DNA of 64,000 nucleotides, taken from contig NZ_JABUXW010000010.1 of assembly GCF_014897585.1 (NCBI RefSeq), positions 62,001-126,000 of the forward strand. The letters run 5' to 3'. The stretch is from Brachybacterium tyrofermentans. Lineage in GTDB: Bacteria > Actinomycetota > Actinomycetes > Actinomycetales > Dermabacteraceae. The notes beneath the pieces were generated by a model, which did no database searches, was not told where the DNA came from, and saw nothing but the letters and a program-made list of their open reading frames with translations. Shown in pieces: positions 19,963 through 28,685 of the stretch. The first letter of the stretch is position 1, and each line of letters starts with the position of its first letter. The translations under genes and the position numbers were made by a program.

Positions 19963-19968
19963 TAGGAT
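19963..19968 (+). promoter_or_regulatory. Candidate -10 box (TAGGAT) for the ankyrin gene
   Basis: TAGGAT lies 130 nt before the ankyrin-repeat gene start at 20098 and would give a leader of about 120 nt. The leader itself shows no strong hairpin. Confidence 0.35.
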
Positions 19969-20097
19969 GGATGGTGGCGAGCCGGTGGCGCCTCCCGCCC
20001 ACGGGAAGGGCACAGCCCGCACCGGACACGAGCACGAGGACGTCCGTCTCCCCTCCTGCCCGACCCAGTGGGCACCGGGCCCGGAGCGGAGGCCGCC

Positions 20098-21672
20098 ATG
20101 TCCCAGCTGAACCTGCCCGACCATCCCGATCTCTCCCACCTGCGCCGTCAGGCGAAGTCCCTGCGCGACCGCGTGCGACGCGGCGACCAGCAGGCGATCG
20201 ACCAGGTGAGCGACCACCATCCCGAAGCGCGGGCCCTCGTGCCCCTGCTGGGCGCGGAGGGCACCTCCCCGCCGTTCGCGCTGGCCGATGCACAGCTGAC
20301 CCTCTCCCGGGCGTACGGCTTCCCCTCCTGGCCCGCACTGCGGCGACACGTCGACGAGGTGCACCGTCTGACCCGTCGGCCCCATCTCGCCCCGCTCGGC
20401 ACCGGGGCGGACCGGCTGCTCCGGCTCGCCTGCTTGGACTACGGTTCGACGACCCGTGGCAGCTCAGCGGAGGCGGCCGTGCTCCTCGCCGCCGATCCCT
20501 CCCTCTCCCGCGCGAGCCTGGCCACGGCCGCCGCGACCGGGGATCTGCTCGCGGCTCGCGAGATCCTCGAGGCGGATCCCTCCGCCGTGCACCGCGAGGA
20601 CGGGCCATTCGGCTGGACGCCGCTGCTGTACCTGACCTATTCCCGGCTCGGCGGCGCACCGGGGCCGCTCACCGAGCGTCAGATCGATCACCTGGGCGTG
20701 GCCCGCCTCCTCCTCGCAGCCGGTGCCGATCCGAACGCGGGTTTCCTCTGGGACGGCCTGACCTCTCCGTTCACGGCCCTGACCGGGGCTTTCGGTGGCG
20801 GTGAGCAGGGGGCTCCCCCGCACCCCCAGGAGCTGGAGCTGGCTCGGCTGCTCCTCGAGGCAGGAGCATCGGCGAACGACAGCCAGACGATCTACAACCG
20901 CGGCGCGGGCGATGCCCATGCCCGGGACGACACCGAATACCTCGAACTGCTGCTGCAGGCCGGGCTGGGACGCGGTGACGGCGGGCCCTGGCACCGGCTG
21001 CTCGCTCCCCGGCATCCAGCTCCCCGCCAGCTCCTCGCCGAGGCGCTCCAGCACGCCGCCCATGCGGGGCTCCCCCGCCGGGTCCGACTGCTCCTGGACC
21101 ACGGCGCGGATCCCGACCTGCGCAGCACCCATCCTGTGTACTTCGGCCGCAGCCCCTACGAGGAGGCGGTGCTCCAGGGGAACCCTGGGGTCTCCGACCT
21201 GCTCGAGAGGGCCGGCGCCGCGACGTCCTCCGTCGGCGACCCGGAGCGAGTGGTCGGGGAGCTCCTGGCCCCGGCAGGGTCCGACGGAACCAGCACACGA
21301 TCGGACGGAGGACCAGCCGGAGGATCAGCAGGAAGGTCAGCAGGCTCTGGGGCCGACGCCGCGCTGCTGGACGTGGTGCGGCAACGTCACCCCGACCTCG
21401 TCGCACGCGCCGCGGCCGCCGGCCGGGCCGACGCGATCGAGCGCTGCCTCGGTCACGGCTTCGGGATCGACGCCCGAACCCCGGCCGGGCTCACGGCCCT
21501 GCACGAGGCCGCGGTGCGGGGAGACACCGGAATCGTCACGCTGCTGCTCTCCCGGGGTGCCGATCCGGAGCTGCGTGATCCCCAGCACGGGGCGACGCCG
21601 GGGGGATGGGCCGCGCACGGCGGGCACGACGAGCTCGCGGCGCTCCTGCACTCCGCCGCCGAGGACGGCTGA
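20098..21672 (+). CDS. Ankyrin-repeat protein
   Basis: A 524-residue soluble protein. The N-terminal 100 residues (LSHLRRQAKSLRDRVRRGD, then FALADAQLTLSRAYGFPSWPALRRHV) form the helical module found in a known class of bacterial ankyrin proteins. Several ankyrin units follow (for example VARLLLAAGADPN, LARLLLEAGASAN, RVRLLLDHGADPD, IVTLLLSRGADPELRD). A low-complexity Gly/Ser/Ala linker lies at about nt 21280-21350. The ATG at 20098 is chosen for the GGAGCGGAGG site before it. The cellular role is unknown and it does not obviously belong to the surrounding glycan genes. Confidence 0.85.
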   Translation: MSQLNLPDHPDLSHLRRQAKSLRDRVRRGDQQAIDQVSDHHPEARALVPLLGAEGTSPPFALADAQLTLSRAYGFPSWPALRRHVDEVHRLTRRPHLAPLGTGADRLLRLACLDYGSTTRGSSAEAAVLLAADPSLSRASLATAAATGDLLAAREILEADPSAVHREDGPFGWTPLLYLTYSRLGGAPGPLTERQIDHLGVARLLLAAGADPNAGFLWDGLTSPFTALTGAFGGGEQGAPPHPQELELARLLLEAGASANDSQTIYNRGAGDAHARDDTEYLELLLQAGLGRGDGGPWHRLLAPRHPAPRQLLAEALQHAAHAGLPRRVRLLLDHGADPDLRSTHPVYFGRSPYEEAVLQGNPGVSDLLERAGAATSSVGDPERVVGELLAPAGSDGTSTRSDGGPAGGSAGRSAGSGADAALLDVVRQRHPDLVARAAAAGRADAIERCLGHGFGIDARTPAGLTALHEAAVRGDTGIVTLLLSRGADPELRDPQHGATPGGWAAHGGHDELAALLHSAAEDG

Positions 21673-21675
21673 GAA

Positions 21676-21705
21676 CCGCTGGGCGCCGTGGGGCCGGCTC
21701 AGCGG
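21676..21705. terminator. Candidate bidirectional terminator hairpin
   Basis: CCGCTG (21676-21681) pairs with CAGCGG (21700-21705) around an 18-nt GC-rich loop that can pair further. It lies between two convergent stop codons. There is no T-run, as is usual in high-GC actinobacteria. Confidence 0.4.
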
Positions 21706-21725
21706 ACTCCGCGGACGTGGAGAAC

Positions 21726-22445
21726 TCAGCGGAAGAGCATGTCGATGACGATGTTGACCGAGTTCAGCATCGACTGGCCCTTCGAGCGGGAATAGTCGGT
21801 GTACAGGATGTGTACCGGGTGCTCCCGCACGGTGAACTTATGGCGACCGATCTCCTCGACGATCTCTGAGGCGTGGGCCATGCGGTTCTGCTCGATCGCG
21901 ATCTTCTCGCAGGCCTCGCGACCGATCACCCGCAGGCCGTTGTGCGCGTCGGTGAGCTTCACCCCGCTGGTGAGATTCGTGTACCAGACCGCACCGCGCA
22001 GAACGATGCGCTTGAGCAGGCCGGGCTTGGTCCGGGAGTCCAGGAAACGGGACCCCAGCACGATGTCCACGCCCTCCGCGTCACGCATTGCGATCATCGC
22101 GGCGGCGTCATCGACCTGATGCTGCCCGTCCGAGTCGAAGGTCACGATCTGCCGCATCCCCGGGTCGCGCAGTGCGTAGTCGATGCCGGTCTTCAGCGCG
22201 GCGCCCTGGCCCATGTTGAAGGGGTGGCGCACGACCGCGGCACCGGCGCGCGCGGCGATGGCCGCCGAGTCATCCTGGCTCCCGTCGTCGACCGCGACCA
22301 CGAGCGGATAGCGGGTGCGCAGGTCACGGATGACATCCCCCACCACCTGACCCTCGTTGAACAAGGGGACGACGAACCAGGTCGTGTCCGCTCCCGGGGA
22401 CGTCTCCTCGACGACTGCTTCGCGCGGGGGCTCGGGGGTGCTCAC
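21726..22445 (-). CDS. Polyprenyl-phosphate sugar synthase (DPM1-like GT2)
   Basis: A 239-residue soluble GT2 of the dolichol-phosphate mannose synthase group: VVPLFNEGQVVGDVI, VDDGSQDDSA, HPFNMGQGAALKTGI, the DxD-type FDSDGQH, VLGSRFL, and DAHNGLRVIGREAC. Such enzymes charge polyprenyl phosphate with a hexose that GT-C membrane transferases then use outside the cell. There is no C-terminal membrane domain, and the divergently transcribed DUF2304 protein may supply the membrane partner. The GTG at 22445 has an AAGGAG site and is preferred over the longer open frame. Confidence 0.85.
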   Translation of the reverse strand: MSTPEPPREAVVEETSPGADTTWFVVPLFNEGQVVGDVIRDLRTRYPLVVAVDDGSQDDSAAIAARAGAAVVRHPFNMGQGAALKTGIDYALRDPGMRQIVTFDSDGQHQVDDAAAMIAMRDAEGVDIVLGSRFLDSRTKPGLLKRIVLRGAVWYTNLTSGVKLTDAHNGLRVIGREACEKIAIEQNRMAHASEIVEEIGRHKFTVREHPVHILYTDYSRSKGQSMLNSVNIVIDMLFR

Positions 22446-22527
22446 GGGCTCTCCTTCTGGCTGACGACCGGGGCAGGGCACGATGTCGAGGCGTCGCAGG
22501 GCGACGCTCCGGAACGGTCGATGACGA

Positions 22528-22592
22528 TACTCTGTCACGGTGGACCGCTGATGACGGTCACCGTCGTGCATGCGACACCGATCCCGGTGTCG
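22528..22592 (+). promoter_or_regulatory. Promoter box and 5'-leader hairpin of the nucleotide-sugar dehydrogenase operon
   Basis: TACTCT (22528-22533) is a plausible -10 box. Downstream, CGACACCG (22573-22580) and CGGTGTCG (22585-22592) form a perfect 8-bp stem with loop ATCC. It ends only a few bases before the Shine-Dalgarno AGGAGG and 19 nt before the GTG at 22612. It could modulate translation or be an operator. Confidence 0.45.
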
Positions 22593-22611
22593 GACTAGGA
22601 GGAACCCCGCC

Positions 22612-23937
22612 GTGAAAACTGCTGTCGTCGCCCTGGGAAAGATCGGACTGCCGCTCGCCGTGCAGTTCGCCGATGCCGGCCATGAGGTGATCGGTGTCGA
22701 CACCAACCCCCGCCAGGTGGAGCTGATCAACCAGGCCACCGAACCGTTCCCCGGCGAAGCCCACCTCCAGGAGAAGCTCTCCGAGCTGGTCCCGGCCGGG
22801 AAGCTGACGGCCACCACCGACTACGCCGAGGCGATCCCCGGGGTGGACGCCGTGGTGATCGTGGTGCCGCTGTTCGTGAACGATGCGACCTGGGAGCCGG
22901 ACTTCGGCTGGATGGACGCCGCCACGAAGTCCCTCGCCGAGCACCTCACCCCCGGCACCCTGGTCTCCTACGAGACCACCCTCCCGGTGGGCACGCTGCG
23001 CACCCGGTTCGTGCCGATGATCGAGGAGATCTCCGGGCTGAAGGAATCGACGGATTTCTTCGCCGTGTTCTCCCCCGAGCGGGTCCTGACCGGACGCGTG
23101 TTCGAGGACCTGCGCAAGTACCCCAAGCTGATCGGCGCTCTGACCGAGGCGGGCACGCAGCGGGCCCGCGAGTTCTACGAGTCCGCGCTCCAGTTCGATG
23201 AGCGCCCCGATCTGAACAAGCCCAACGGGGTGTGGGACCTGGGGTCACCGGAGGCCTCGGAGCTGGCGAAGCTCGCCGAGACCACCTACCGCGATGTGAA
23301 CATCGGCCTCGCCAACGAGTTCGCGCTGTTCGCACAGGACAACGGCATCGACGTGTACAAGGTCATCGAGGCGTCGAACTCGCAGCCCTACTCCCACATC
23401 CACCAGCCCGGCATCGCGGTGGGCGGGCACTGCATCCCCGTCTACCCGCGCCTGTACCTCTCGACCGATCCGCGGGCCGAGACGGTGCGCACCGCCCGCA
23501 CGCTGAACGCGTCGGTCCCCGCGAAGCTCGTCGAGCGGGCCTCGGGCCTGCTCGGTGAGCTGAAGGGCCTCAAGGCCGTGGTGCTCGGCGCCTCGTACCG
23601 CACCGGGGTGAAGGAGACCGCGTTCTCCGGCGTGTTCCCCGTGGTCGAGGCGCTGCGTGAGCATGGCGCCGAGGTCGCGGTCCACGACACGTACTACGAC
23701 GATGCCGAGCTCGAGGGCTTCGGCTGGGCCCCGTACCACGTGGGCGAGGCCGCGGACCTGGTGATCGTGCAGACCAACCACGCCGAGTACAAGGACCTCA
23801 CCGCCGCGGACGTGCCCGGGGTGAAGCTCATCGTGGACGGCCGCAACATCACCACCGCCGAGAACTGGACGGGCACGCCCCGCCTCGTCCTCGGCGACGG
23901 CTCCGCCTCCACCCACCAGCAGGCCGAGGAGGCCTGA
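22612..23937 (+). CDS. wbpA: Nucleotide-sugar (UDP-HexNAc) 6-dehydrogenase, WbpA-like
   Basis: A 441-residue member of the UDP-glucose/UDP-HexNAc dehydrogenase family, which oxidises C6 to a uronic acid with two NAD+. The N-terminal Rossmann start reads VVALGKIGLPLAVQFA, the SYETTLPVGT and FFAVFSPERVLTGR elements follow, and GGHCIPV holds the catalytic Cys274. SYRTGVKETAFS near the C-terminus belongs to the third domain. UDP-GlcNAc is the substrate I favour because the window also encodes the other Wbp-type steps; UDP-glucose or UDP-ManNAc cannot be excluded. It is the first gene of a four-gene operon, with a strong AGGAGG site. Confidence 0.7.
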   Translation: MKTAVVALGKIGLPLAVQFADAGHEVIGVDTNPRQVELINQATEPFPGEAHLQEKLSELVPAGKLTATTDYAEAIPGVDAVVIVVPLFVNDATWEPDFGWMDAATKSLAEHLTPGTLVSYETTLPVGTLRTRFVPMIEEISGLKESTDFFAVFSPERVLTGRVFEDLRKYPKLIGALTEAGTQRAREFYESALQFDERPDLNKPNGVWDLGSPEASELAKLAETTYRDVNIGLANEFALFAQDNGIDVYKVIEASNSQPYSHIHQPGIAVGGHCIPVYPRLYLSTDPRAETVRTARTLNASVPAKLVERASGLLGELKGLKAVVLGASYRTGVKETAFSGVFPVVEALREHGAEVAVHDTYYDDAELEGFGWAPYHVGEAADLVIVQTNHAEYKDLTAADVPGVKLIVDGRNITTAENWTGTPRLVLGDGSASTHQQAEEA

Positions 23938-23941
23938 CCTC

Positions 23942-24367
23942 GTGGGTGAGCACGAGCTGATCCTCGCCCTGGTCCCCGCGCTCGACGTGGGCAGCCGCAC
24001 CTTCATCATCCAGCTCCTGCTGGTGCTCGGGATCGTGGCGATCATCGCGTGGCTGTTCATCAAGCGCGGTGCGAAGCAGCTGGCCGTGCGCCGGCTGCTG
24101 GTCATCGCCTTCGCGGCCTTCGCCGTGCTGACCGTGATGTTCCCCGGGATGCTGAGCCGGGTGGCGAACCTGGTCGGGGTTGGCCGTGGTGCCGACCTGC
24201 TGCTGTACGCGACCGTGCTCGTCCTGCTGGGCTTCCTCGCCCTGCAGGAGGCACGCACCAAGGCAGCGGAGAAGCGCACCACGTACCTGGCCCGTCGGCT
24301 CGCCCTCGACGAGGCGGTGCCCCCGTCGCAGTACCGCGCAGAGGCGCTGCCCCGATCCGATAGGTGA
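23942..24367 (+). CDS. DUF2304 small membrane protein
   Basis: A 141-residue protein with three predicted membrane helices (about 20-42, 50-70 and 80-102) and a short basic cytoplasmic tail carrying ARTKAAEKRTTYLARRLA, the DUF2304 pattern. DUF2304 genes are commonly next to DPM1-like GT2 genes, and here one lies 1.5 kb away across a divergent promoter. It probably anchors or assists that synthase; this is inference. It starts with GTG 4 nt after the dehydrogenase stop, and its own stop overlaps the next start (GTGA). Confidence 0.8.
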   Translation: MGEHELILALVPALDVGSRTFIIQLLLVLGIVAIIAWLFIKRGAKQLAVRRLLVIAFAAFAVLTVMFPGMLSRVANLVGVGRGADLLLYATVLVLLGFLALQEARTKAAEKRTTYLARRLALDEAVPPSQYRAEALPRSDR

Positions 24368-26316
24368 CCCCGCTGCTCTCCCTGCTCCTGACCATCCTGG
24401 TCGTCCTCGCCGCGGCATACCTTCCGGGGTATGTCGCGGTGAGGGCGCTCGACGGGTCGCGCCTGCTCGCCCTGGCGCTCGCTCCGGCACTGGCCGCGGC
24501 GATCGCCGGGATCAGCGCGGTGGCCGCGTCCGTCCTGGCATGGCACTGGTCGATGCTGCCGTTCCTTCTCGGCGCGGCCGTCCTCCTCGCCGTGGCCTTC
24601 GGGCTGCGCCGACTGGGCGTTCGCCTGCCGTCCACCATCCTGGACGGTGCGCTGTCACCGCGCCGTGCGGTCCCGGGCGGGGCCCTGTGGATGATCGGCG
24701 CTCTTGCCGTCTCGCTCGTGCCGATCGCGATCCGGGCCGGGCGGCCCGACGCGATCCTCGAGCGCTGGGACACCCTGTACCACCTCTCGGCCCTGCAGCG
24801 GATCCGGGAGACGGGGGACGCCTCCTCCCTGCACGTCGGCTCCGTCTCGAACTCCGCGGGCGATCCCACCTTCTACCCCGCAGCCTTCCACGCCCTCGCC
24901 GCGGTGGTCCCCGGGGTCACCACGCCCACCCTGCTCAACGGCACGGTCCTGGCCCTGGCGGTCGTGCCCTGGATCCTGGGCATCGCCCTGCTGGCCCGTG
25001 CCCTGTTCCCCACCACCGGATGGGCACCGTTCGCCGCTGCGATCACGGCCGCGCTGATCCCTGCCAGCCCCGTGGACCTGTGGATGCACCTCTCCCCCGT
25101 CCCGAACCTGTCCGGCTTCGCCGCGCTGCCCGGGGTGATCGCTGCGGCGGCCGCCCTCTGGGGCGCCCTGCTCCCCCGGTTCACGCTGCGGCCCGTCGTG
25201 GCATCGCTCCTCGTGCTGGGCCTCGCCGGGGCTGGCCTGGGGCTCATGCATCCGAACGTCGCGGTCACCGCCCTGATCCTGCTCACCGCGCTCACCGCGG
25301 TGACCGGCGCCTCGTCCTGGCGGCGGCGTCCCTGGCTGGTCGTGGTGCCGGTGCTCACCCTGCTCCCGGTGGTCCTGCTCTCGTACACCCCGCTCGGGTC
25401 CCAGGTGACCGGGTTCAACGGCGGGCTGGTGGTGCAGTGGTGGCTCGCCCTCGGCGAAGTCGCTCTGGGCCTGCTGACGGTGTGGCCGATGGCGCTCGGC
25501 GTCGTCCTGGCGGTGCTGTGGTGGCCGGGCCTGATCTCGGCGTTCCGCACAGCCACCTGGCGCTGGCTCGCCGTCGCCTGGGTGGTGATCGCGGTGATCT
25601 ACCTCGATGCGGCGCTCGACTCCCCGCTGAACCTGTCGACCCTGTACTACCGCGGCCAGGACCGGGTCTCGATGCCGCTCGCGATGCTCTCCGCCGTGCT
25701 CGTGGTGCCCGGCCTCCAGGCCTGGGCGAGGCTGCTGGTTCGCTCGCGGGGCGAGGCCCGCACTCCGGGCGCCGCTCGCGCTGATCTCCGACCGGCTCGG
25801 ACGGTGACGGTGATCCTCGTGATCGCCGCAGTCGCCGCGGCCCTCTCGTCGGTGCCCAGCCGCTCCGACAACGCCGCCAAGAACCTCGCCGCCGACTATC
25901 CCGGCCGGGGCCGGTTCCTCCAGGCCGACGAGCGTGCGCTGTTCGAGCAGTACGTGCCGGAGATGGATCAGGACGGCACCCTGCTCGCCAGCCCGTTCTC
26001 CGGCGGCGCGCACCTGTACGCCATGTTCGGTCAGGATGTGCGCCTGCCCGTGGCCGGGATGGCCTATACGGACCTGGACCGGCAGCTCATCTACGCGACC
26101 GAGGATGCCGCGACGGATCCGGCGTCGTGCCGGGTGCTCGAGGAGAACGGGATCCACTACGTGTACCAGGAACGGATGCCATACAACCGTCACACCACGT
26201 CCGACTCCCTGAACGTCGCCGGCCCCGACCTGGGCATCGTGCTCTTCGAGACGGATCACTCGCGGATGATCCAGATCGACTGCGATCCCGGGGACGGGAG
26301 CTATGACCCTGCCTGA
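24364..26316 (+). CDS. DUF6541 multi-pass membrane protein, probable GT-C transferase (copy 1)
   Basis: A 650-residue protein with about a dozen membrane helices. The first extracytoplasmic loop has RWDTLYHLSALQRIRETGD and DPTFYPAAFHALAAVVPG; an Asp in this loop is typical of GT-C enzymes that use polyprenyl-phosphate sugars. A soluble C-terminal domain (about 525-650) contains ADYPGRGRFL, SPFSGGAHLYAMFGQDV and the end EENGIHYVYQERM. A second gene (37763-39715) encodes a protein of identical length and the same layout. With the DPM-like synthase and DUF2304 nearby, it may transfer the charged sugar to a surface glycan. Confidence 0.75.
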   Translation: MTPLLSLLLTILVVLAAAYLPGYVAVRALDGSRLLALALAPALAAAIAGISAVAASVLAWHWSMLPFLLGAAVLLAVAFGLRRLGVRLPSTILDGALSPRRAVPGGALWMIGALAVSLVPIAIRAGRPDAILERWDTLYHLSALQRIRETGDASSLHVGSVSNSAGDPTFYPAAFHALAAVVPGVTTPTLLNGTVLALAVVPWILGIALLARALFPTTGWAPFAAAITAALIPASPVDLWMHLSPVPNLSGFAALPGVIAAAAALWGALLPRFTLRPVVASLLVLGLAGAGLGLMHPNVAVTALILLTALTAVTGASSWRRRPWLVVVPVLTLLPVVLLSYTPLGSQVTGFNGGLVVQWWLALGEVALGLLTVWPMALGVVLAVLWWPGLISAFRTATWRWLAVAWVVIAVIYLDAALDSPLNLSTLYYRGQDRVSMPLAMLSAVLVVPGLQAWARLLVRSRGEARTPGAARADLRPARTVTVILVIAAVAAALSSVPSRSDNAAKNLAADYPGRGRFLQADERALFEQYVPEMDQDGTLLASPFSGGAHLYAMFGQDVRLPVAGMAYTDLDRQLIYATEDAATDPASCRVLEENGIHYVYQERMPYNRHTTSDSLNVAGPDLGIVLFETDHSRMIQIDCDPGDGSYDPA

Positions 26317-27442
26317 GAAGGCCGGTCAGCAGAACCGACCTGCGGCGGAACCGCACGTCCCGGTCTCGCCCCCCGCCGAGGCTGTCCCCGCTGTGCCCAG
26401 TTCGCCCGCAGTGCGCCGCTATGCGCCGGTGCTGGACCTGATCCGGATCCTCGCGGTGCTCGGCGTCGTGTGCGTGCACGTCCTCGCCGACCATCTCGAG
26501 CCGAGCTCGCCGATCGTCCTGCACATGCTGCGATCCCTGCTGTCGACCGCCGTGCCCACCTTCCTCATGATCTCCGGCGCGCTGAACCTCGCTCCCGCCG
26601 CCCTGCGGCACGGCTCGGGCCGGTTCCTCGGCCGGCGACTGCGCCGGCTCCTGCCCGCCACCGTGGTGTGGACGGCGTTCTATCTGCTGGTGATGAACGT
26701 GCTGGTCCCCGTCGGCCCCGTGGACTGGCGGGAGCAGGCCTCCTTGCTGGTCACCGCCGAGACCTATCCCCACCTGTACTTCCTGCCCCTGATCATCGGC
26801 CTGACCCTCATCTCCCCGGTCCTGGCCACCTATGTCGGGGACTCGGGCCGACGCGCCTGGGTCACCGGGGCGGTGTGCGCGCTGTGGGCCCTGGTGGTGA
26901 TCGCGCTCCCGTTCCTCACCGAGGGTCTGCTCGGGGAGGCGGTGGTGCCGCTCCCGCTGGGGTCGATGACGTACTTCCTGCCGTACATCGGCTACTACGT
27001 CCTGGGCCGCGCCGCCTGGGCCGCGCCGGTGTCCCGCCGGACCTCGATGCTCCTGCTGCTGATCGCGGTGCCGGCTCTCACCGCGGCGACCACCTGGGCC
27101 TACCGATCCCCCGTGACGCAGACCCCTCCGGGCCAGGCACTTCTGCCCACCTATCTGACGCCGACGGTGATGCTGCTCGCTCTGGCCCTCGTCATCGCCG
27201 TCATGGCACTGGGCCGGGGCTGGAGAGCCTCCGCAGGCATGGAGTCGGCACTGCGCACCCTCGGCGACGCGACCTTCGGCGTGTTCCTGGCGCACTTCGC
27301 GATCCTGGTGGCGCTGCGCGGCGCCGGGTTCCCCGAGGGGTCGCCGCTCGCGGTGCTCGCCCTGATCGTCGTGGTGGCCATGCTCTCCACCGGCTTCACC
27401 CTGATGGGGAAGCGGATCCCGGGACTGCGCACGATCCTGTGA
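26303..27442 (+). CDS. Acyltransferase-3 family membrane protein (O-acetyltransferase)
   Basis: A 379-residue integral membrane acyltransferase with about ten helices. It has the family start LDLIRILAVLGVVCVHVL (the His of the H...R pair), TFLMISGALN, a basic RFLGRRLRRLLPATV segment and TFGVFLAHFAIL near the end. Such proteins move acetyl or other acyl groups onto extracellular polysaccharides. Its start overlaps the DUF6541 gene by 14 nt, so it is likely to modify the same glycan. No fused SGNH domain is present. The stop lies 19 nt from the convergent GT4 stop. Confidence 0.85.
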   Translation: MTLPEKAGQQNRPAAEPHVPVSPPAEAVPAVPSSPAVRRYAPVLDLIRILAVLGVVCVHVLADHLEPSSPIVLHMLRSLLSTAVPTFLMISGALNLAPAALRHGSGRFLGRRLRRLLPATVVWTAFYLLVMNVLVPVGPVDWREQASLLVTAETYPHLYFLPLIIGLTLISPVLATYVGDSGRRAWVTGAVCALWALVVIALPFLTEGLLGEAVVPLPLGSMTYFLPYIGYYVLGRAAWAAPVSRRTSMLLLLIAVPALTAATTWAYRSPVTQTPPGQALLPTYLTPTVMLLALALVIAVMALGRGWRASAGMESALRTLGDATFGVFLAHFAILVALRGAGFPEGSPLAVLALIVVVAMLSTGFTLMGKRIPGLRTIL

Positions 27443-27461
27443 GGAAGGATCCCGCGGTTTC

Positions 27462-28685
27462 TCAGCCGTCCCGGGTGCTGCGCTCCTCGAGGCTCGCGAG
27501 CACCTGCTCGGCGCCCTGCATCGCGCAGCCGCCGAGCGAGGCGTTCTCGAGCGTCCAGCGGCGCAGGTGCTGCGGATCCGCCCCGCCCTCGCCGTGGCCC
27601 TCACCCTCGAGCGCCGCACGCATCGCCTCGGCGACGTGCTCGGCATCGTGGTCGCAGGCCCAGCCCAGCGCATTGTCCCGGATCCGGTCGTGGGCGGCGC
27701 CCTCGCCGGCGTGGATCACGGGGGTCCCGGTCGACGTCGCGGCGTAGATCTTGGTGGGCAGGGCGAACTCGTAGCCCTGGCCGGGAGTGATCGAGGACAG
27801 CCCGGCGGCGGCCCCCCGCAGGTGCGCGGCGACCTGGGCGGGCGGGATCTTGTCGCGGAACTCGATCCCCTCGATGCCCTCCGCGCGCACCCGTGCCTCG
27901 AGCGCATCGCGGCCGGAGCCCTCGGAGAAGAACAGCAGCCGCGCCGTGGGGTGGGTGGCGCGCACCCGGGCGAAGGCGTCGACGAACACGCCCGCGCCCT
28001 GCCACTCGGAGACGGTCCCGGCATAGACGAAGTAGGGGCCCTGCTCGCCGCCGGTCCCGCCCTGATCGCTGAAGGTGTCGGTGTCGATGCCGTTGCCGAC
28101 CATCACCAGGCTCGGTCGGGAGCCGATGAGCTCCTCGAGCCGGTGCTGGACCCCCGGGGAGATCGTCAGCACGCGCGCCGCCCGCTTCCACACGGTCTTC
28201 TCGGCCCAGCGCACGACGGTGCGCACGAGCGTCGGCACGCCGTCGACGCTCTCGGTCGCATCGGACCAGACGTCGGCCGCGTAGAAGGTGTACGGGACCC
28301 GACGGATCGCCGCCGCGACCATCCCGACCATGCCCGTGGTGGGCGGCGGCTCGAGCACGAGCGCATCCATCGGGCGCTGCAGCAGCAGGCGCAGCGCGAG
28401 CGGGAGGTCGAAGCTCAGGTACGAGACGTAGCCGCGCACCTGGCCCTGCGAGTCGCGCTTGACCGGCCAGCGGGACACCTTCCGGGCCCGCGAGCGGACG
28501 CTCCCTGCACCGGGCGCGGTGGTGGTCAGCACCGTGACCTCTGCGCCGGCCCGTTCGAGCGCGAGCACGAGCGCCTCCTGCCGGAACGCGGCCGCGACCG
28601 GCTCCGGGGTGTAGACGCGGGTCGCGACGACGACGTGCGGGGGCCTGGTGCGGCCGCGCCGGCGGGCGGTGCGCGAGCGGGCCAT
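27462..28685 (-). CDS. GT4 glycosyltransferase (WcaI/WbuB-like)
   Basis: A 407-residue GT-B enzyme. A basic N-terminus leads into VVVATRVYTPEPVAAAFRQEAL, the usual acceptor-domain entry of the WcaI/WbuB-like group; VYTFYAADVWSDATESV-type and VLTISPGVQHRLEEL elements follow, then the donor-domain YAGTVSEWQGAGVFVDAF, RLLFFSEGSG and SSITPGQGYEFALPTKIYAATSTGTPVI with the sugar-nucleotide-binding Glu. WbuB-type enzymes often use UDP-N-acetylfucosamine or similar, but the donor is undetermined here. The ATG overlaps the stop of the epimerase gene (TGATG). It is the last gene of a four-gene operon. Confidence 0.82.
   Translation of the reverse strand: MARSRTARRRGRTRPPHVVVATRVYTPEPVAAAFRQEALVLALERAGAEVTVLTTTAPGAGSVRSRARKVSRWPVKRDSQGQVRGYVSYLSFDLPLALRLLLQRPMDALVLEPPPTTGMVGMVAAAIRRVPYTFYAADVWSDATESVDGVPTLVRTVVRWAEKTVWKRAARVLTISPGVQHRLEELIGSRPSLVMVGNGIDTDTFSDQGGTGGEQGPYFVYAGTVSEWQGAGVFVDAFARVRATHPTARLLFFSEGSGRDALEARVRAEGIEGIEFRDKIPPAQVAAHLRGAAAGLSSITPGQGYEFALPTKIYAATSTGTPVIHAGEGAAHDRIRDNALGWACDHDAEHVAEAMRAALEGEGHGEGGADPQHLRRWTLENASLGGCAMQGAEQVLASLEERSTRDG

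Noticed and set aside
24655-26259. Minus-strand open frame (534 codons) opposite DUF6541 copy 1
   Set aside because: Antisense to membrane-protein codons; gives a His/Gln/Arg-rich sequence with no domain.
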